Source of the DNA: Saprospiraceae bacterium
Lineage (GTDB): Bacteria; Bacteroidota; Bacteroidia; Chitinophagales; Saprospiraceae
Assembly (NCBI GenBank): GCA_028285085.1
Contig: JANQQI010000102.1
Span: forward strand, 1-54,347
Reading direction: 5' to 3'
DNA length: 54,347 nt
Shown: positions 1 through 9,289 of the stretch, one piece after another
Numbering within the stretch: position 1 is the stretch's first letter
How the letters are laid out: each line of letters begins with the position of its first letter
Translations under genes and position numbers: made by a program
Notes under the pieces: generated by a model
What the model was told of the DNA's origin: nothing
Seen by the model: only the letters and a program-made list of their open reading frames with translations
The model's database searches: none

Positions 1-2
1 GC

Positions 3-1520
3 GAATTCCGTCAGCCACGTGATGCTTACGGTCACCACCAGTACGATGAGTGGCGTTTGTACAACCAGGGTCAAACGAATGCACTTTATGATACGTCAAT
101 GGCTGCCTTGAACTACGTGATTGGTATTGACAATGTTGCTGAAGGAGATACCATGAGTGGTCAAATTGCTTCTCAACAAAATGGTTTGATTAAGCGTGCT
201 TCAATGAATGAGCACAATTGGTACGGGATCTTGTCAACTTTGAATACTAGCATTACTTCGAATATCACCTTTACTGGTGGATTGGACCTGCGTTGGTACA
301 ACGGTCGTCACTACCGTAAAACAATTGATTTGTTTGGTGCTGATTACTGGTTTGAGCAAGATAATATCAATAATACACCAGACTGGGTTGACCTTAACGG
401 TGACGGTCTGCAAACTAGCGACGAGTTGGGCCGATTGGTACGCCCAACTAATGATGCGGATCGTCTGTGGGGTGCTGTTGATCGCGATCAGCGCATTGAC
501 TACAACAACGATGAGGATATCAACTGGTACGGTGCTTTCGCACAATTAGAATACACAGAAGATAAATTGTCCGCTTTCGTTTCTGGTGCGGTCAACTTGA
601 CGACTATGCGTCGTTATGATTTCTTCCAAAAACGTACTGGTGATGAGTTGACAGATTGGTTCAACTACATGGGAGGTAATGCTAAAGCAGGTGTAAACTA
701 TAACATCAATGAGACCAACAACGTCTTCTTGAATGTGGGTTACATCTCTCGTGCACCTTACTTCGATGCGTTGTTCCCAACTTTCAACAACGATGAGGTA
801 AACGAAGATGTAGAAAATGAAAAAGTATTCGCGGTAGAAGGTGGTTATGGCTTACGTCAGCGTAACTTCCGTGCCAACTTGAATGCTTACTTCATGCAAT
901 GGCAAGACAAAACAGAAGTAGAAGATGCCCGTGGTGATGACGGTGAATTGTTAGTATTGAATCTACTTGGTGTTGATGCTCAGCACTCGGGTATTGAATT
1001 TGATTTCGAATGGCGTGCAACCTCTGCTTTGAATATCCGTGGTTACGCCTCACTTAACAACTGGGAATGGCAAAATAATCCAACGGGTAACTTCGTAGAT
1101 CAAAACCAAAATCCAGTTGGTGACGAAGTCACTTTGTTCCTTGATGGTTTGAAAGTGGGTGATGCTGCTCAAACCACCGCTGGTATTGGCTTGTCCTACA
1201 ACTTTGGTAGCGGTCTTTCTGCTGACATTCAGTTCAACTACTTCGATGATTTATACGCTAGCTACGAGCCTTTGGATCGTACGGATGAATCAGAAGCGGA
1301 TACACAACCACTACAGTTGGATTCTTACAATTTGGTAGATCTTGGGTTTACCTGGAACTTCACCATCGCTGGTATGGATGCTACTGCTCGTGTTAATGTG
1401 AACAACCTCTTCGACGAAGAATACATTGCTGAAGCGACTGATGCTTCTGATATTGCATTCGCTCGCGGATGGTACGGTTTCGGTCGTACTTGGAATGCGG
1501 GTCTAAGATTTAATTTCTAG
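3..1520 (+). CDS. TonB-dependent receptor, C-terminal part (5' end outside window)
   Basis: The reading frame is already open at base 3, so the gene starts upstream of the window; the TTG at 57 is not a credible start. About 505 residues are visible. They alternate aromatic-rich strands and polar loops as in an outer-membrane beta barrel, with a YISRAPYFDALFP segment typical of the barrel of TonB-dependent receptors and a final strand ending in ...LRFNF, the terminal phenylalanine expected for BAM-assembled proteins. An extracellular-type loop near residue 130 (DLNGDGLQTSDELG) resembles a calcium-binding loop. The family imports large substrates such as siderophores, cobalamin or glycans using TonB energy. 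The plug domain is outside the window and the substrate cannot be told. A strong terminator follows. Confidence 0.85.
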   Translation, partial: EFRQPRDAYGHHQYDEWRLYNQGQTNALYDTSMAALNYVIGIDNVAEGDTMSGQIASQQNGLIKRASMNEHNWYGILSTLNTSITSNITFTGGLDLRWYNGRHYRKTIDLFGADYWFEQDNINNTPDWVDLNGDGLQTSDELGRLVRPTNDADRLWGAVDRDQRIDYNNDEDINWYGAFAQLEYTEDKLSAFVSGAVNLTTMRRYDFFQKRTGDELTDWFNYMGGNAKAGVNYNINETNNVFLNVGYISRAPYFDALFPTFNNDEVNEDVENEKVFAVEGGYGLRQRNFRANLNAYFMQWQDKTEVEDARGDDGELLVLNLLGVDAQHSGIEFDFEWRATSALNIRGYASLNNWEWQNNPTGNFVDQNQNPVGDEVTLFLDGLKVGDAAQTTAGIGLSYNFGSGLSADIQFNYFDDLYASYEPLDRTDESEADTQPLQLDSYNLVDLGFTWNFTIAGMDATARVNVNNLFDEEYIAEATDASDIAFARGWYGFGRTWNAGLRFNF

Positions 1521-1541
1521 TAAACTGCAAGTAATAACGAT

Positions 1542-1578
1542 GAGCCATTCCGAGTATGTTCGGGATGGCTCTTTTTTT
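1542..1578 (+). terminator. Rho-independent terminator of the TonB-dependent receptor gene
   Basis: A 12-bp stem (GAGCCATTCCGA against TCGGGATGGCTC, one G-T wobble) is followed directly by seven T at 1572-1578, 21 bases after the receptor stop codon. Confidence 0.9.
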
Positions 1579-1660
1579 AGAAATTATGCTTGTTCGCAAT
1601 TCTACAACGAGAAATATTAGCTACTTTTAGCATGTCTTATAAATCAATCACTTCAAATTC

Positions 1661-4600
1661 ATGAAGACTATGAAAAGGTATCTTTACACTTTTTTACTTT
1701 CCTTATGTTTTATGCTTTCTGCACAAGCGCAGATTGTTATTAATGAGATCAGTTATAACCCTCCAGAATCTGGGACAGATTCATTGGAATACATTGAATT
1801 GTACAACAATAGTGCAATCAATGTCGATATGACAGATTGGTCACTAGTTGGTGTGACTTACACTTTTCCTAATGGCACCATGCTCAATGCCGGTGAATAT
1901 TTGGTTGTGGCGGTTAATGCCGATGCGATGCAATCTGTTTTTAGCGTAACGGCTTTGCAATGGACTTCCGGTGGCTTAGGTAATGGTGGTGAACAACTTC
2001 AATTACTCAATGGCGTCAGCGATGTCGTTGACGAAGTTACCTATGATGATGGTGGTGACTGGACAGATGTCCCTGACGGAGGTGGTCCATCTCTGGAGCT
2101 TTGCGATCCTAATGAAGATAATAGTTTGGGGGCGAATTGGCTGCCTAGTGAAAATGGAACTGGTGTTATCCTCGAAGGTAATGAGGTCAAAGGCACACCC
2201 GGTGCTGCAAATAGTGTTAGCTGTCCTACCGTTACACCTGACTATACTGTGATCGTACAAAACTTTTCTTTTGTGCCTGCGGATATCACGATTAATGTTG
2301 GAGAAACTATCCAGTGGGAGTGCGTGAGCGGTTCGCACAATGTCAATGGTTCTCAAGCCACCTATCCTACCAATCCAGAAGACTTTATCAACGGCACGGC
2401 TGCTCCGGCGCCTTGGACGTTTGCTCATACTTTCAATACCGTTGGTGCTTATGACTATCGCTGTGATCCACACTTTGGTTCGGGCATGGTGGGTACCGTC
2501 ACTGTAGTTGAACCGGTGACTGCGGATCTTGTGATTACAGAGATCATGTACAATACACCTGGAACGGATGATTTTGAGTTTATTGAAATTTATAATAATG
2601 GTGCTGACCCCGTAGATATGACGGGCTACAGCTTTTCTGATGGTGTTGGTTTTACCTTCCCGGATTTCACTCTGGGTGCTGGGGAATACACCGTTGTGAC
2701 TTTGGATTCTCAATTCTTGGCGGACAATTTCGGTTACGTTGGTGCATTTAACTGGACGGATGGCAACCTTGGCAACGGTGGTGAGACGATTCGTCTTGTC
2801 GATGCAAGTAATAACGAGGTCGATGTGGTCATTTATGATGATGTGTCTCCTTGGGCTGTTTACGCGGATGGCGAAGGACCTTCGTTGGTACTTTGCGATG
2901 TTACCGCTGACAATAATGATGGCAGTAATTGGAGCTTCTCTACGACGGCTGCTGGTTTTGGTTATGGCTTCTTAAGTAATACGGTATACGCCTCTCCCGG
3001 AGCGGCAAACGCTACTTGTCCGACGGCTCCGGTCATCGCATTTGATGGCGAAGGCGAGGTAGTCAATGAAGGTGATGGTTCAATTGACGTTGGGATTAAT
3101 TTCGCCAACTTTGGTATGATGGATACTACCGATGTGACAATAGCTGTAATCGGTACCTCTTCTGCCACGGTGGATGTCGATTTTACTTTCGATAATACCA
3201 CGATTGGAATTGGTGGTAATGGCCCCGGAAGTTTGACCAGTGGAGATATTATTATCAATCTAGTGGATGATACCGAAGAAGAAGGCGATGAAACCATTGA
3301 TTTAATTATCGCAGCTGTCACCAATGATGCAATCGTAATTAGTGAGACTTTTACCGTTACAATTCAAGATAATGATGGTTTAGTTTATCCAGCGTATACC
3401 ATTGATGAAGTAACCACCAATGACGCTGTTGGGGCACCGGATTCTCTGGGTGTGCTTTGTGAATTGACTGGTATTGTACACGGTATTGATTTGAATGGAG
3501 GTGGTAGTGTTCAATTCACCATCATCGATAATACTGGAGGTATTAGCCTTTTCAGCTCAAATGATTTCGATTATGTCGTAGATGAAGGAGATGAAGTCAC
3601 CGTGCGTGGTGCAATTTCTCAGTTCAACGGTTTGACTCAAATTAGCCCGGATACAATTATTCTGAATTCAAGTAATAATGATTTGGAAATCCCCGCTGTG
3701 GTCACTGCTTTAGGTGAAGACACAGAATCCGAGTTGATTCGTATTAACAGTTTGACGATCGTTGACCCAGGGCAATGGACAGGAACGGGGTCCGGTTTTA
3801 ACGTTGATGTAACGGATGGTACGAACACCTACACCATGCGTATTGACAACGAAGTAGATTTGTACAGCATGCCTGCGCCAACTGGAACATTTGATGCGAT
3901 TGGCATCGGTGGCCAATTTGATAACTCAGAGCCGTATGACGAGGGATATCAATTCTTGCCTCGTTACATGGAGGATATTATCCCGATCGTCGGTAATGAA
4001 CTGCTTGCTTTTGATGATCAAGCGAGTGTAGATGAAAATGGAAGTGTGAATATCGATATTCTCGTTAACGATAACATTCCCAATATGATCACTAACCTGT
4101 TTGTTGATGTAATGCCTACTAACGGGATGGTGGTTTTGGAAAATGATAATACGGCGACTTACACACCCGACACAGACTTCTGTGGTAATGATAGTTTTGA
4201 ATATGTAGTATGTGATACTGAAACTTGCGACACAGCAATAGTTAATATCGAAGTTATCTGTGAACCTGATTTTCCATTGTATACTATTGGCGAGGTATCT
4301 TCAGTTGATCAAAATGGTGTAGCAGATTCCTTGGGTGTGACCTGTGAAATCCGTGGTATTGTTTACGGGGTGAACTTACGCCTGGCCGGTGATCCTGATG
4401 GACTTCAGTTTACAATCATCGATAAGGATAATCCAAATGATGGTATCGGTTTGTTCAGTGGTGGTGAAAACTTTGGCTATACCGTAAACGAAGGTGATGA
4501 AGTGGCCGTTCAGGGCACGATTGCGCAATTCAATGGTTTGACTCAAATCAATCCGAGCAATGTTACCCTGCTGTCAAGCGATAATGATTTGCATGATCCA

Positions 4601-5155
4601 GAAGTAGTCACTGTAATTGGAGAAAGTGAAGAGTCTAAACTGGTGAAGTTAGAAAATATGACCTTGGTTGATCCCAGTCAATGGACCGGTTCTGGTTCTG
4701 GATTCAATGTAGACATCACCGATGGTGCAAACACTTATACGATGCGTATCGATAATGATGTTGATTTGTACAGTATGCCTGCACCGACTTTTGCACTTTT
4801 CAACGTAACCGGTTTAGGTGGTCAGTTTGATAGCAGTGATCCATTCACAGAAGGCTACCAACTCCTACCTCGCTACATGGAAGACATCGAAGAGGTAGAA
4901 ATCAGTGTCAATGATCTGAGTTTGGCCGCGGAAGTAGATTTCCGTCCAAACCCAACCTCTGATCGGCTGTGGATTAATACCCAGATCCAGATGGATCAAA
5001 TCCGTGTGACCAATATGCTTGGGCAGCCATTAATGGAATTCAGCGGTCCTCAGCAATCCACCGAAATCAGCGTCAGTGAATTGCCAGCAGGTTTATACCT
5101 GTTGACGTTCATTCAGGCGGATCGTGTATGGACTACCGAATTCATCAAACAGTAA
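1661..5155 (+). CDS. Secreted lamin-tail-domain protein with plastocyanin-like domain and T9SS tail
   Basis: 1164 residues. A signal peptide (to about residue 24, ending SAQAQ) is followed by a lamin tail domain (about 24-190), a cupredoxin domain (about 190-285), a second lamin tail domain (288-445), a Calx-beta-like stretch (455-575), two OB-fold-like modules of about 190 residues (579-773 and 873-1077) with a cadherin-like segment (NVDILVND...FEYVVCD type) between them, and a type A T9SS sorting domain (about 1095-1164, beginning near VDFRPNPTSDRLWI). The cupredoxin part keeps the plastocyanin ligand pattern: His in SGSHNVNG and C-x2-H-x4-M in YRCDPHFGSGMVG. The two OB-like modules are very similar. 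The protein should be exported and anchored or released at the cell surface. Lamin tail domains with OB modules often accompany secreted nucleases or phosphatases, but no catalytic domain is seen here. Its own terminator follows. Confidence 0.85.
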   Translation: MKTMKRYLYTFLLSLCFMLSAQAQIVINEISYNPPESGTDSLEYIELYNNSAINVDMTDWSLVGVTYTFPNGTMLNAGEYLVVAVNADAMQSVFSVTALQWTSGGLGNGGEQLQLLNGVSDVVDEVTYDDGGDWTDVPDGGGPSLELCDPNEDNSLGANWLPSENGTGVILEGNEVKGTPGAANSVSCPTVTPDYTVIVQNFSFVPADITINVGETIQWECVSGSHNVNGSQATYPTNPEDFINGTAAPAPWTFAHTFNTVGAYDYRCDPHFGSGMVGTVTVVEPVTADLVITEIMYNTPGTDDFEFIEIYNNGADPVDMTGYSFSDGVGFTFPDFTLGAGEYTVVTLDSQFLADNFGYVGAFNWTDGNLGNGGETIRLVDASNNEVDVVIYDDVSPWAVYADGEGPSLVLCDVTADNNDGSNWSFSTTAAGFGYGFLSNTVYASPGAANATCPTAPVIAFDGEGEVVNEGDGSIDVGINFANFGMMDTTDVTIAVIGTSSATVDVDFTFDNTTIGIGGNGPGSLTSGDIIINLVDDTEEEGDETIDLIIAAVTNDAIVISETFTVTIQDNDGLVYPAYTIDEVTTNDAVGAPDSLGVLCELTGIVHGIDLNGGGSVQFTIIDNTGGISLFSSNDFDYVVDEGDEVTVRGAISQFNGLTQISPDTIILNSSNNDLEIPAVVTALGEDTESELIRINSLTIVDPGQWTGTGSGFNVDVTDGTNTYTMRIDNEVDLYSMPAPTGTFDAIGIGGQFDNSEPYDEGYQFLPRYMEDIIPIVGNELLAFDDQASVDENGSVNIDILVNDNIPNMITNLFVDVMPTNGMVVLENDNTATYTPDTDFCGNDSFEYVVCDTETCDTAIVNIEVICEPDFPLYTIGEVSSVDQNGVADSLGVTCEIRGIVYGVNLRLAGDPDGLQFTIIDKDNPNDGIGLFSGGENFGYTVNEGDEVAVQGTIAQFNGLTQINPSNVTLLSSDNDLHDPEVVTVIGESEESKLVKLENMTLVDPSQWTGSGSGFNVDITDGANTYTMRIDNDVDLYSMPAPTFALFNVTGLGGQFDSSDPFTEGYQLLPRYMEDIEEVEISVNDLSLAAEVDFRPNPTSDRLWINTQIQMDQIRVTNMLGQPLMEFSGPQQSTEISVSELPAGLYLLTFIQADRVWTTEFIKQ

Positions 5156-5184
5156 TTTATCTCTCAATAATTCATATTTTACAG

Positions 5185-5220
5185 GAGCTGCTTCCACGGG
5201 AAGCGGCTCTTTGTTTTTTT
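5185..5220 (+). terminator. Rho-independent terminator of the lamin-tail gene
   Basis: An 11-bp stem (GAGCTGCTTCC against GGAAGCGGCTC, one wobble, loop ACG) leads into TTTGTTTTTTT, 30 bases after the stop codon. Confidence 0.9.
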
Positions 5221-5428
5221 CCTTATAATGAAGGAATTGATCTATATTTAGATTTGTGAAGTGTTTAATTAAACTGAATTTGTAGTTGATTAAGTTTGTA
5301 TTGGAAGATTGATTGAGTTTTTTGCTAATTGATAGCAATTAATCTTCTTGGCTGACATCTTTTATTTGCTAATCATGTTTAAATCATTTCCATAAGTATC
5401 AAAGAATATTCTAAGGTCAAAATGGCTA

Positions 5429-6229
5429 ATGGATTCAACCTATAATTTGAAAACGCAGAAAAAAATTGGGATTGCCCTTTCCGGTGGTGGTGCACGTGGT
5501 ATTGCGCATATCGGCGTCTTACAGGCATTAGAAGAACACGGCATCTTCCCGGAAGTGATTGCCGGGACGAGTGCCGGCGCTATTGCCGGTGCTTTGTACG
5601 CTGCCGGAAGGAGCCCGTTGCAAATTTTGGAATTTGTCAAAAAGACCAGTTTACTCAAAGCTATTCGGCTTGGTCTACCCACCAAAGGCCTGACCAACTT
5701 GGGCGCGCTTGTCAGCCTTCTGGCAGAGCAGATTCCCGAGAATGATTTTGCGGGATTGCAAAAGCCCTTATATCTGGCTGTTTCCAATTTGAGCAAAGGC
5801 TGCCTGGAGTTTGTACACACCGGAAAACTATTTGAAACCGTCGTGGCATCTTGTTCGATTCCTTTAGTCTTCCGCCCGGTCGAACTTGATGGCGCCATGT
5901 ACGTCGATGGTGGTTTGATGTGTAATCTTCCAGCCGAAGCTATTCGCGAAGAGTGTGAATTACTCATCGGGGTCAACGTAATGCCCATTCAAAGTATCCC
6001 CAATAAAGACATGGGAACGGTCATAGGCATTGCTAATCGAACCTTTGAGCTATCGATTCTGACCAATACGACTTATAGTCGCGACCTGTGCGATGTGACA
6101 ATTGAACCGCCTGAATTGCGTGACTATAATATTTTTAATTTCCGTAAGGTGAAAGAGCTTTATGAAGTGGGTTACGCTGCCGCACAGGATAAGATCGCGG
6201 AGATTAAATCGGCAATGCCAGTGCTTTGA
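5429..6229 (+). CDS. Patatin-like phospholipase (RssA/YchK type)
   Basis: 266 residues, a usual length for the small bacterial patatin-like proteins. The oxyanion motif GGGARG lies at 19-24, the nucleophile elbow GTSAG at 46-50 with Ser48, and the second catalytic motif DGG at 160-162, so the Ser-Asp dyad is intact. The family hydrolyses acyl esters of lipids. There is no signal peptide, so a cytoplasmic or inner-face role is expected. The ATG at 5429 is chosen because the nearby ATG at 5422 is in another frame. The gene converges on the phosphoribosyltransferase gene with only six bases between the stop codons, and no terminator fits there. Substrate unknown. Confidence 0.9.
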   Translation: MDSTYNLKTQKKIGIALSGGGARGIAHIGVLQALEEHGIFPEVIAGTSAGAIAGALYAAGRSPLQILEFVKKTSLLKAIRLGLPTKGLTNLGALVSLLAEQIPENDFAGLQKPLYLAVSNLSKGCLEFVHTGKLFETVVASCSIPLVFRPVELDGAMYVDGGLMCNLPAEAIREECELLIGVNVMPIQSIPNKDMGTVIGIANRTFELSILTNTTYSRDLCDVTIEPPELRDYNIFNFRKVKELYEVGYAAAQDKIAEIKSAMPVL

Positions 6230-6235
6230 GCATAG

Positions 6236-6730
6236 TTACTCAATAAACACTGCTTGTTCTTTAACGTCCTTGATTCGAACGTCAATGTTCTCCTGAATCG
6301 TAGTGGCTAGGGACAGCCCCATATAATCGACTTTGATTGGGAAAGCCTTGTGTTTACGATCTACTAATACGGCGATTTCTACTTTTTTAGGCAGAATATT
6401 CATCAGCGGCTTTAGAGCGTAAAAAATAGTACGCCCGGTATTCGCAACATCGTCGACGATGATAATGGATTTGCCCTTAAGTTCTTCGGTGGGCATTTCA
6501 ATAGTGACTTCAGAGGAGAGGGGATCGGCAGGGCTGATTAAGATTCGGGTCAGCTTAATTTGAGTTTCTGACAGACGCGTCAATTGACGATGGAGTAAGC
6601 GAGCAAAAGAAGTACCGTTGTTGTTAATACCGGCCAGAATGATTTCTTTTTCACCGAAATTTTGTTCGAGAATTTCGATGGCCAGTCGTTTGATTTTCTG
6701 CTTGATCTGTCGTTCGTCGAGTAACTTCAA
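6236..6730 (-). CDS. PyrR-like phosphoribosyltransferase
   Basis: 164 residues. The PRPP-binding loop VDDVANTGRT (about residues 91-100) preceded by the hydrophobic strand SIII is diagnostic of type I phosphoribosyltransferases. The downstream stretch LVDRKHKAFPIKVDYMGLSL matches the VDRxHRxLPIxxDYVG region of PyrR, the pyrimidine-operon regulator with uracil phosphoribosyltransferase activity. In this phylum such proteins are seldom proven RNA-binding regulators, so PRPP-dependent base salvage is as likely as regulation. No pyrimidine gene is adjacent. The gene is divergent from the Fe-S protein gene at 6852, with about 120 bases between them. Confidence 0.8.
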   Translation of the reverse strand: MKLLDERQIKQKIKRLAIEILEQNFGEKEIILAGINNNGTSFARLLHRQLTRLSETQIKLTRILISPADPLSSEVTIEMPTEELKGKSIIIVDDVANTGRTIFYALKPLMNILPKKVEIAVLVDRKHKAFPIKVDYMGLSLATTIQENIDVRIKDVKEQAVFIE

Positions 6731-6851
6731 AGTACCGGATTTTGTAAAATATATACCGCAGCGAAAATTTGCTGGCTGAATTTTTCAGAATGATCGATTA
6801 GATTGTATTTTTAACGATCTCAAAAATAGCTAAAAACCCACGGCCACCATT

Positions 6852-8225
6852 ATGATTCAACAGATTTTTTTTGCCTTGGTCACCATCGGGGCAATGGGAT
6901 TCGCCTACAAGCAGTTCATGCGGATTCGGCGGAATATCTTCCTGGGAAAAGATGAAGACATTAGCGGTCAGGAAGGCCAACGTTGGAAAAATGTCCTGCT
7001 GGTTGCCTTCGGCCAAAAGAAAATGTTCAAGCGCTGGATTCCGGCGGTGCTCCATTTCTTTATTTACGCCGCCTTCGTCATTACTCAAATCGAGCTGATT
7101 GAAATCATTATTGATGGCTTTTTGGGTGTACACCGCTTCTTTGCGCCATATCTGGGAAGCCTTTATACTTTCATCATCAGTTTTATTGAGATTCTCTCCG
7201 TGCTGGCTTTCGTGGCCACTTTTGCGTTTCTTGCCCGCCGGAATTTGTTGAAAATTCCACGTTTTCATAAAGCGGAAATGGGGTGGTGGCCTAAACTAGA
7301 TGGTAATCTCATCTTATTCGGAGAGCTATTATTACTGATTGGTATTTTTTCTATGAACGGTGCCGACACCGTATTGCAAGGACGCGATCCGGCGCATTAT
7401 CCGGATACCGGTTTCTTAGCAGTCAGCGGATGGTTGGGACCACTACTATTTGGCGGACTCAATGATGGTTTATTGATGATCATCGAACGATCTGGTTGGT
7501 GGTTGCATATCTTGACGGTATTTGCTTTCTTGAACTACCTGCCACATTCTAAGCATTTACATATTTTATTAGCCTTTCCTAATACCTATTACGCGCGTTT
7601 GAATCCAAAAGGTGAAATGGATAATATGCCCGAGGTCATGAATGAAGTGAAATCTATGATGGGGCTAACCGAAGGAGGAGATGACGCCGCAATGATGGAA
7701 GAGGACCTCCCGGAATTTGGTGCGAACGATATCTTTACCCTGAGTTGGAAAAATATAATGGATGCTTACAGTTGTACCGAATGTGGTCGCTGCACGGCGA
7801 TGTGTCCGGCCAATTTAACCGGAAAAAAGCTATCACCGCGTAAAATCCTGATGGATATTCGGGATCGAACCGAAGAAGTCGGACGAAATTTGGATACCAA
7901 TTCCCGAAAGTTTGTCAAAGAAGACCAACGGGAATCTGCCGCTCGCTTAACTAAAGAAAATTATGATGATGGTAAATCATTGTTCGATTACATCACGCGG
8001 GAAGAGCTGCATGCTTGTACAACTTGTAATGCTTGTGTAGAAGCGTGCCCCGTATTGATCAATCCTTTGGATCCGATTCTACGATTACGTCGCTACGAAA
8101 TTCTGACCGAATCAGCGGGCCCGGGCGATTGGTTGCCCATGTTTACGAGCATTGAGAATAGTGGATCGGTTTGGCAAGTTCCGCAGGAGCGTGAACAATG
8201 GGCGCGCGATGCGATGAATGACTGA
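6852..8225 (+). CDS. Membrane-bound 4Fe-4S dicluster protein, HdrC/DsrK-like
   Basis: 457 residues. About five membrane segments occupy the first 250 residues, with histidines in the second (LHFFIYAAF) and last (WWLHILTVF...HSKHLHI) that could bind haem b, as in the membrane arms of Dsr/Hdr/Nar-type complexes. A soluble part follows with two 4Fe-4S motifs: CTECGRCTAMCP from residue 308 and CTTCNACVEACP from residue 389. The protein probably passes electrons between the quinone pool and a CCG-domain partner, and the obvious partner is the product of 9290-10081. The stop codon lies 34 bases before the DUF1028 start, so the three genes read as one transcription unit. Donor and acceptor are unknown. 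Confidence 0.85.
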   Translation: MIQQIFFALVTIGAMGFAYKQFMRIRRNIFLGKDEDISGQEGQRWKNVLLVAFGQKKMFKRWIPAVLHFFIYAAFVITQIELIEIIIDGFLGVHRFFAPYLGSLYTFIISFIEILSVLAFVATFAFLARRNLLKIPRFHKAEMGWWPKLDGNLILFGELLLLIGIFSMNGADTVLQGRDPAHYPDTGFLAVSGWLGPLLFGGLNDGLLMIIERSGWWLHILTVFAFLNYLPHSKHLHILLAFPNTYYARLNPKGEMDNMPEVMNEVKSMMGLTEGGDDAAMMEEDLPEFGANDIFTLSWKNIMDAYSCTECGRCTAMCPANLTGKKLSPRKILMDIRDRTEEVGRNLDTNSRKFVKEDQRESAARLTKENYDDGKSLFDYITREELHACTTCNACVEACPVLINPLDPILRLRRYEILTESAGPGDWLPMFTSIENSGSVWQVPQEREQWARDAMND

Positions 8226-8259
8226 TCACGATCTGAAGAGTAGTTTAAAATTGGAAATT

Positions 8260-9279
8260 ATGTATAAATCAATCGTTAGTGGGATATTTTCCATCTTTCT
8301 TCTAGTTGGCTTATCGGCGCAAGATACTTTTTCAATTGTCGCTTTGGATGAAGAAACTGGTGAAGTTGGGAGTGCGGGAGCTTCTTGTGTAGTTGGTGCC
8401 GCAGATTTGGGCGGTGTCATCTTGATCAGTGATATTGTACCTGGTCGTGGTGCCATTAATGGTCAGGCCACAGTGTGTATTCCACATGTTAATCTCCAAA
8501 ATGGAATTGATCAAATGGAGGCGGGCCTTTCGCCTCAGGCCATATTGGATTGGTTATATGATAATGATGACTGTATTTTCGGAACTAACGAAAGCCGTCA
8601 ATACGGGATTGTTGATTTTGATGGAGATGGCAATGCCCGTTCTGCTGCTTTCACTGGAACGGAAGCCTTGGATTATGCCGGGCACCGTGTTGGAAGCAAT
8701 TATGCCATTCAAGGTAATATTCTGCTAGGGCCAGAGATTTTAGACTCCATGGAGTTTCGTTTTGTTAATGCTGAAGGTAGCTTGGCGGAGCGCCTAATGG
8801 CTGCGCTACAAGGAGCAAATGTACCGGGAGCAGACTCGCGTTGTCTTGATGACGGCACCAGTTCGACTTCGGCTTTCTTGCAAGTGTATAAACCTGATGA
8901 TATGGTGGGAATGCCTTCTTTGCGCTTGAATGTCATGGAAACAGCTACTGGGGTAGAACCAATTGACTCCTTACAAAATTTATTTGATGAATGGCTGCTG
9001 ACTTCGACCGAGGATTTAGTGTCCTCTGATTTGGAAGTTCGTGTTTTTCCTAATCCTACTCAAGAGCAAATTGTGATTGAAATACCGATTGAACAACCTG
9101 AGGGTTGGATGATCACGACTTACGATCTTAATGGTCGCCAAATCGAGCAAATCAAATTACGTAATTCTCGAACTTTACTCTCTCTGGATGCTGTATCTGC
9201 CGATAGTTTGATGATTTATCAAATCACCAATGCACAAGGGCAACAGATAAAGAGTGGAAAAATATTATTGAAAAAGTAA
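8260..9279 (+). CDS. Secreted DUF1028 (Ntn-hydrolase-like) protein with T9SS tail
   Basis: 339 residues from the ATG at 8260. An in-frame ATG at 8218 overlaps the upstream gene and would bury the signal peptide (MYKSIVSGIFSIFLLVGLSAQ), so 8260 is preferred. The mature protein opens with the DUF1028 hallmark TFSIVALDEETGEVG; Thr23 is a candidate N-terminal nucleophile if processing occurs just before it (inference). The DUF1028 domain runs to about residue 230. A short spacer is followed by a type A T9SS domain from about residue 265 (VRVFPNPTQEQIVIEI). DUF1028 proteins are related to Ntn hydrolases but their reaction is not established. The gene sits between two Fe-S subunit genes, ending ten bases before the second. 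Confidence 0.85.
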   Translation: MYKSIVSGIFSIFLLVGLSAQDTFSIVALDEETGEVGSAGASCVVGAADLGGVILISDIVPGRGAINGQATVCIPHVNLQNGIDQMEAGLSPQAILDWLYDNDDCIFGTNESRQYGIVDFDGDGNARSAAFTGTEALDYAGHRVGSNYAIQGNILLGPEILDSMEFRFVNAEGSLAERLMAALQGANVPGADSRCLDDGTSSTSAFLQVYKPDDMVGMPSLRLNVMETATGVEPIDSLQNLFDEWLLTSTEDLVSSDLEVRVFPNPTQEQIVIEIPIEQPEGWMITTYDLNGRQIEQIKLRNSRTLLSLDAVSADSLMIYQITNAQGQQIKSGKILLKK

Positions 9280-9289
9280 TTCACGTTGA

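Noticed and set aside
2003-2713. 236-codon minus-strand frame inside the lamin-tail gene
   Set aside because: It lies wholly within a well-supported gene and its sequence has no domain-like pattern. The same holds for other long opposite-strand frames such as 5440-5988, 27551-28129 and 36116-36646.
5249-5298. TAGATTTG and TAAGTTTG sequences upstream of the patatin gene as promoters
   Set aside because: Both match the -7 box, but no TTG lies at the right distance upstream, and the region is so AT-rich that such matches are expected by chance.
8218-8259. Earlier ATG for the DUF1028 gene
   Set aside because: It overlaps the previous gene and would put 14 polar residues ahead of the signal peptide. 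Start moved to 8260.
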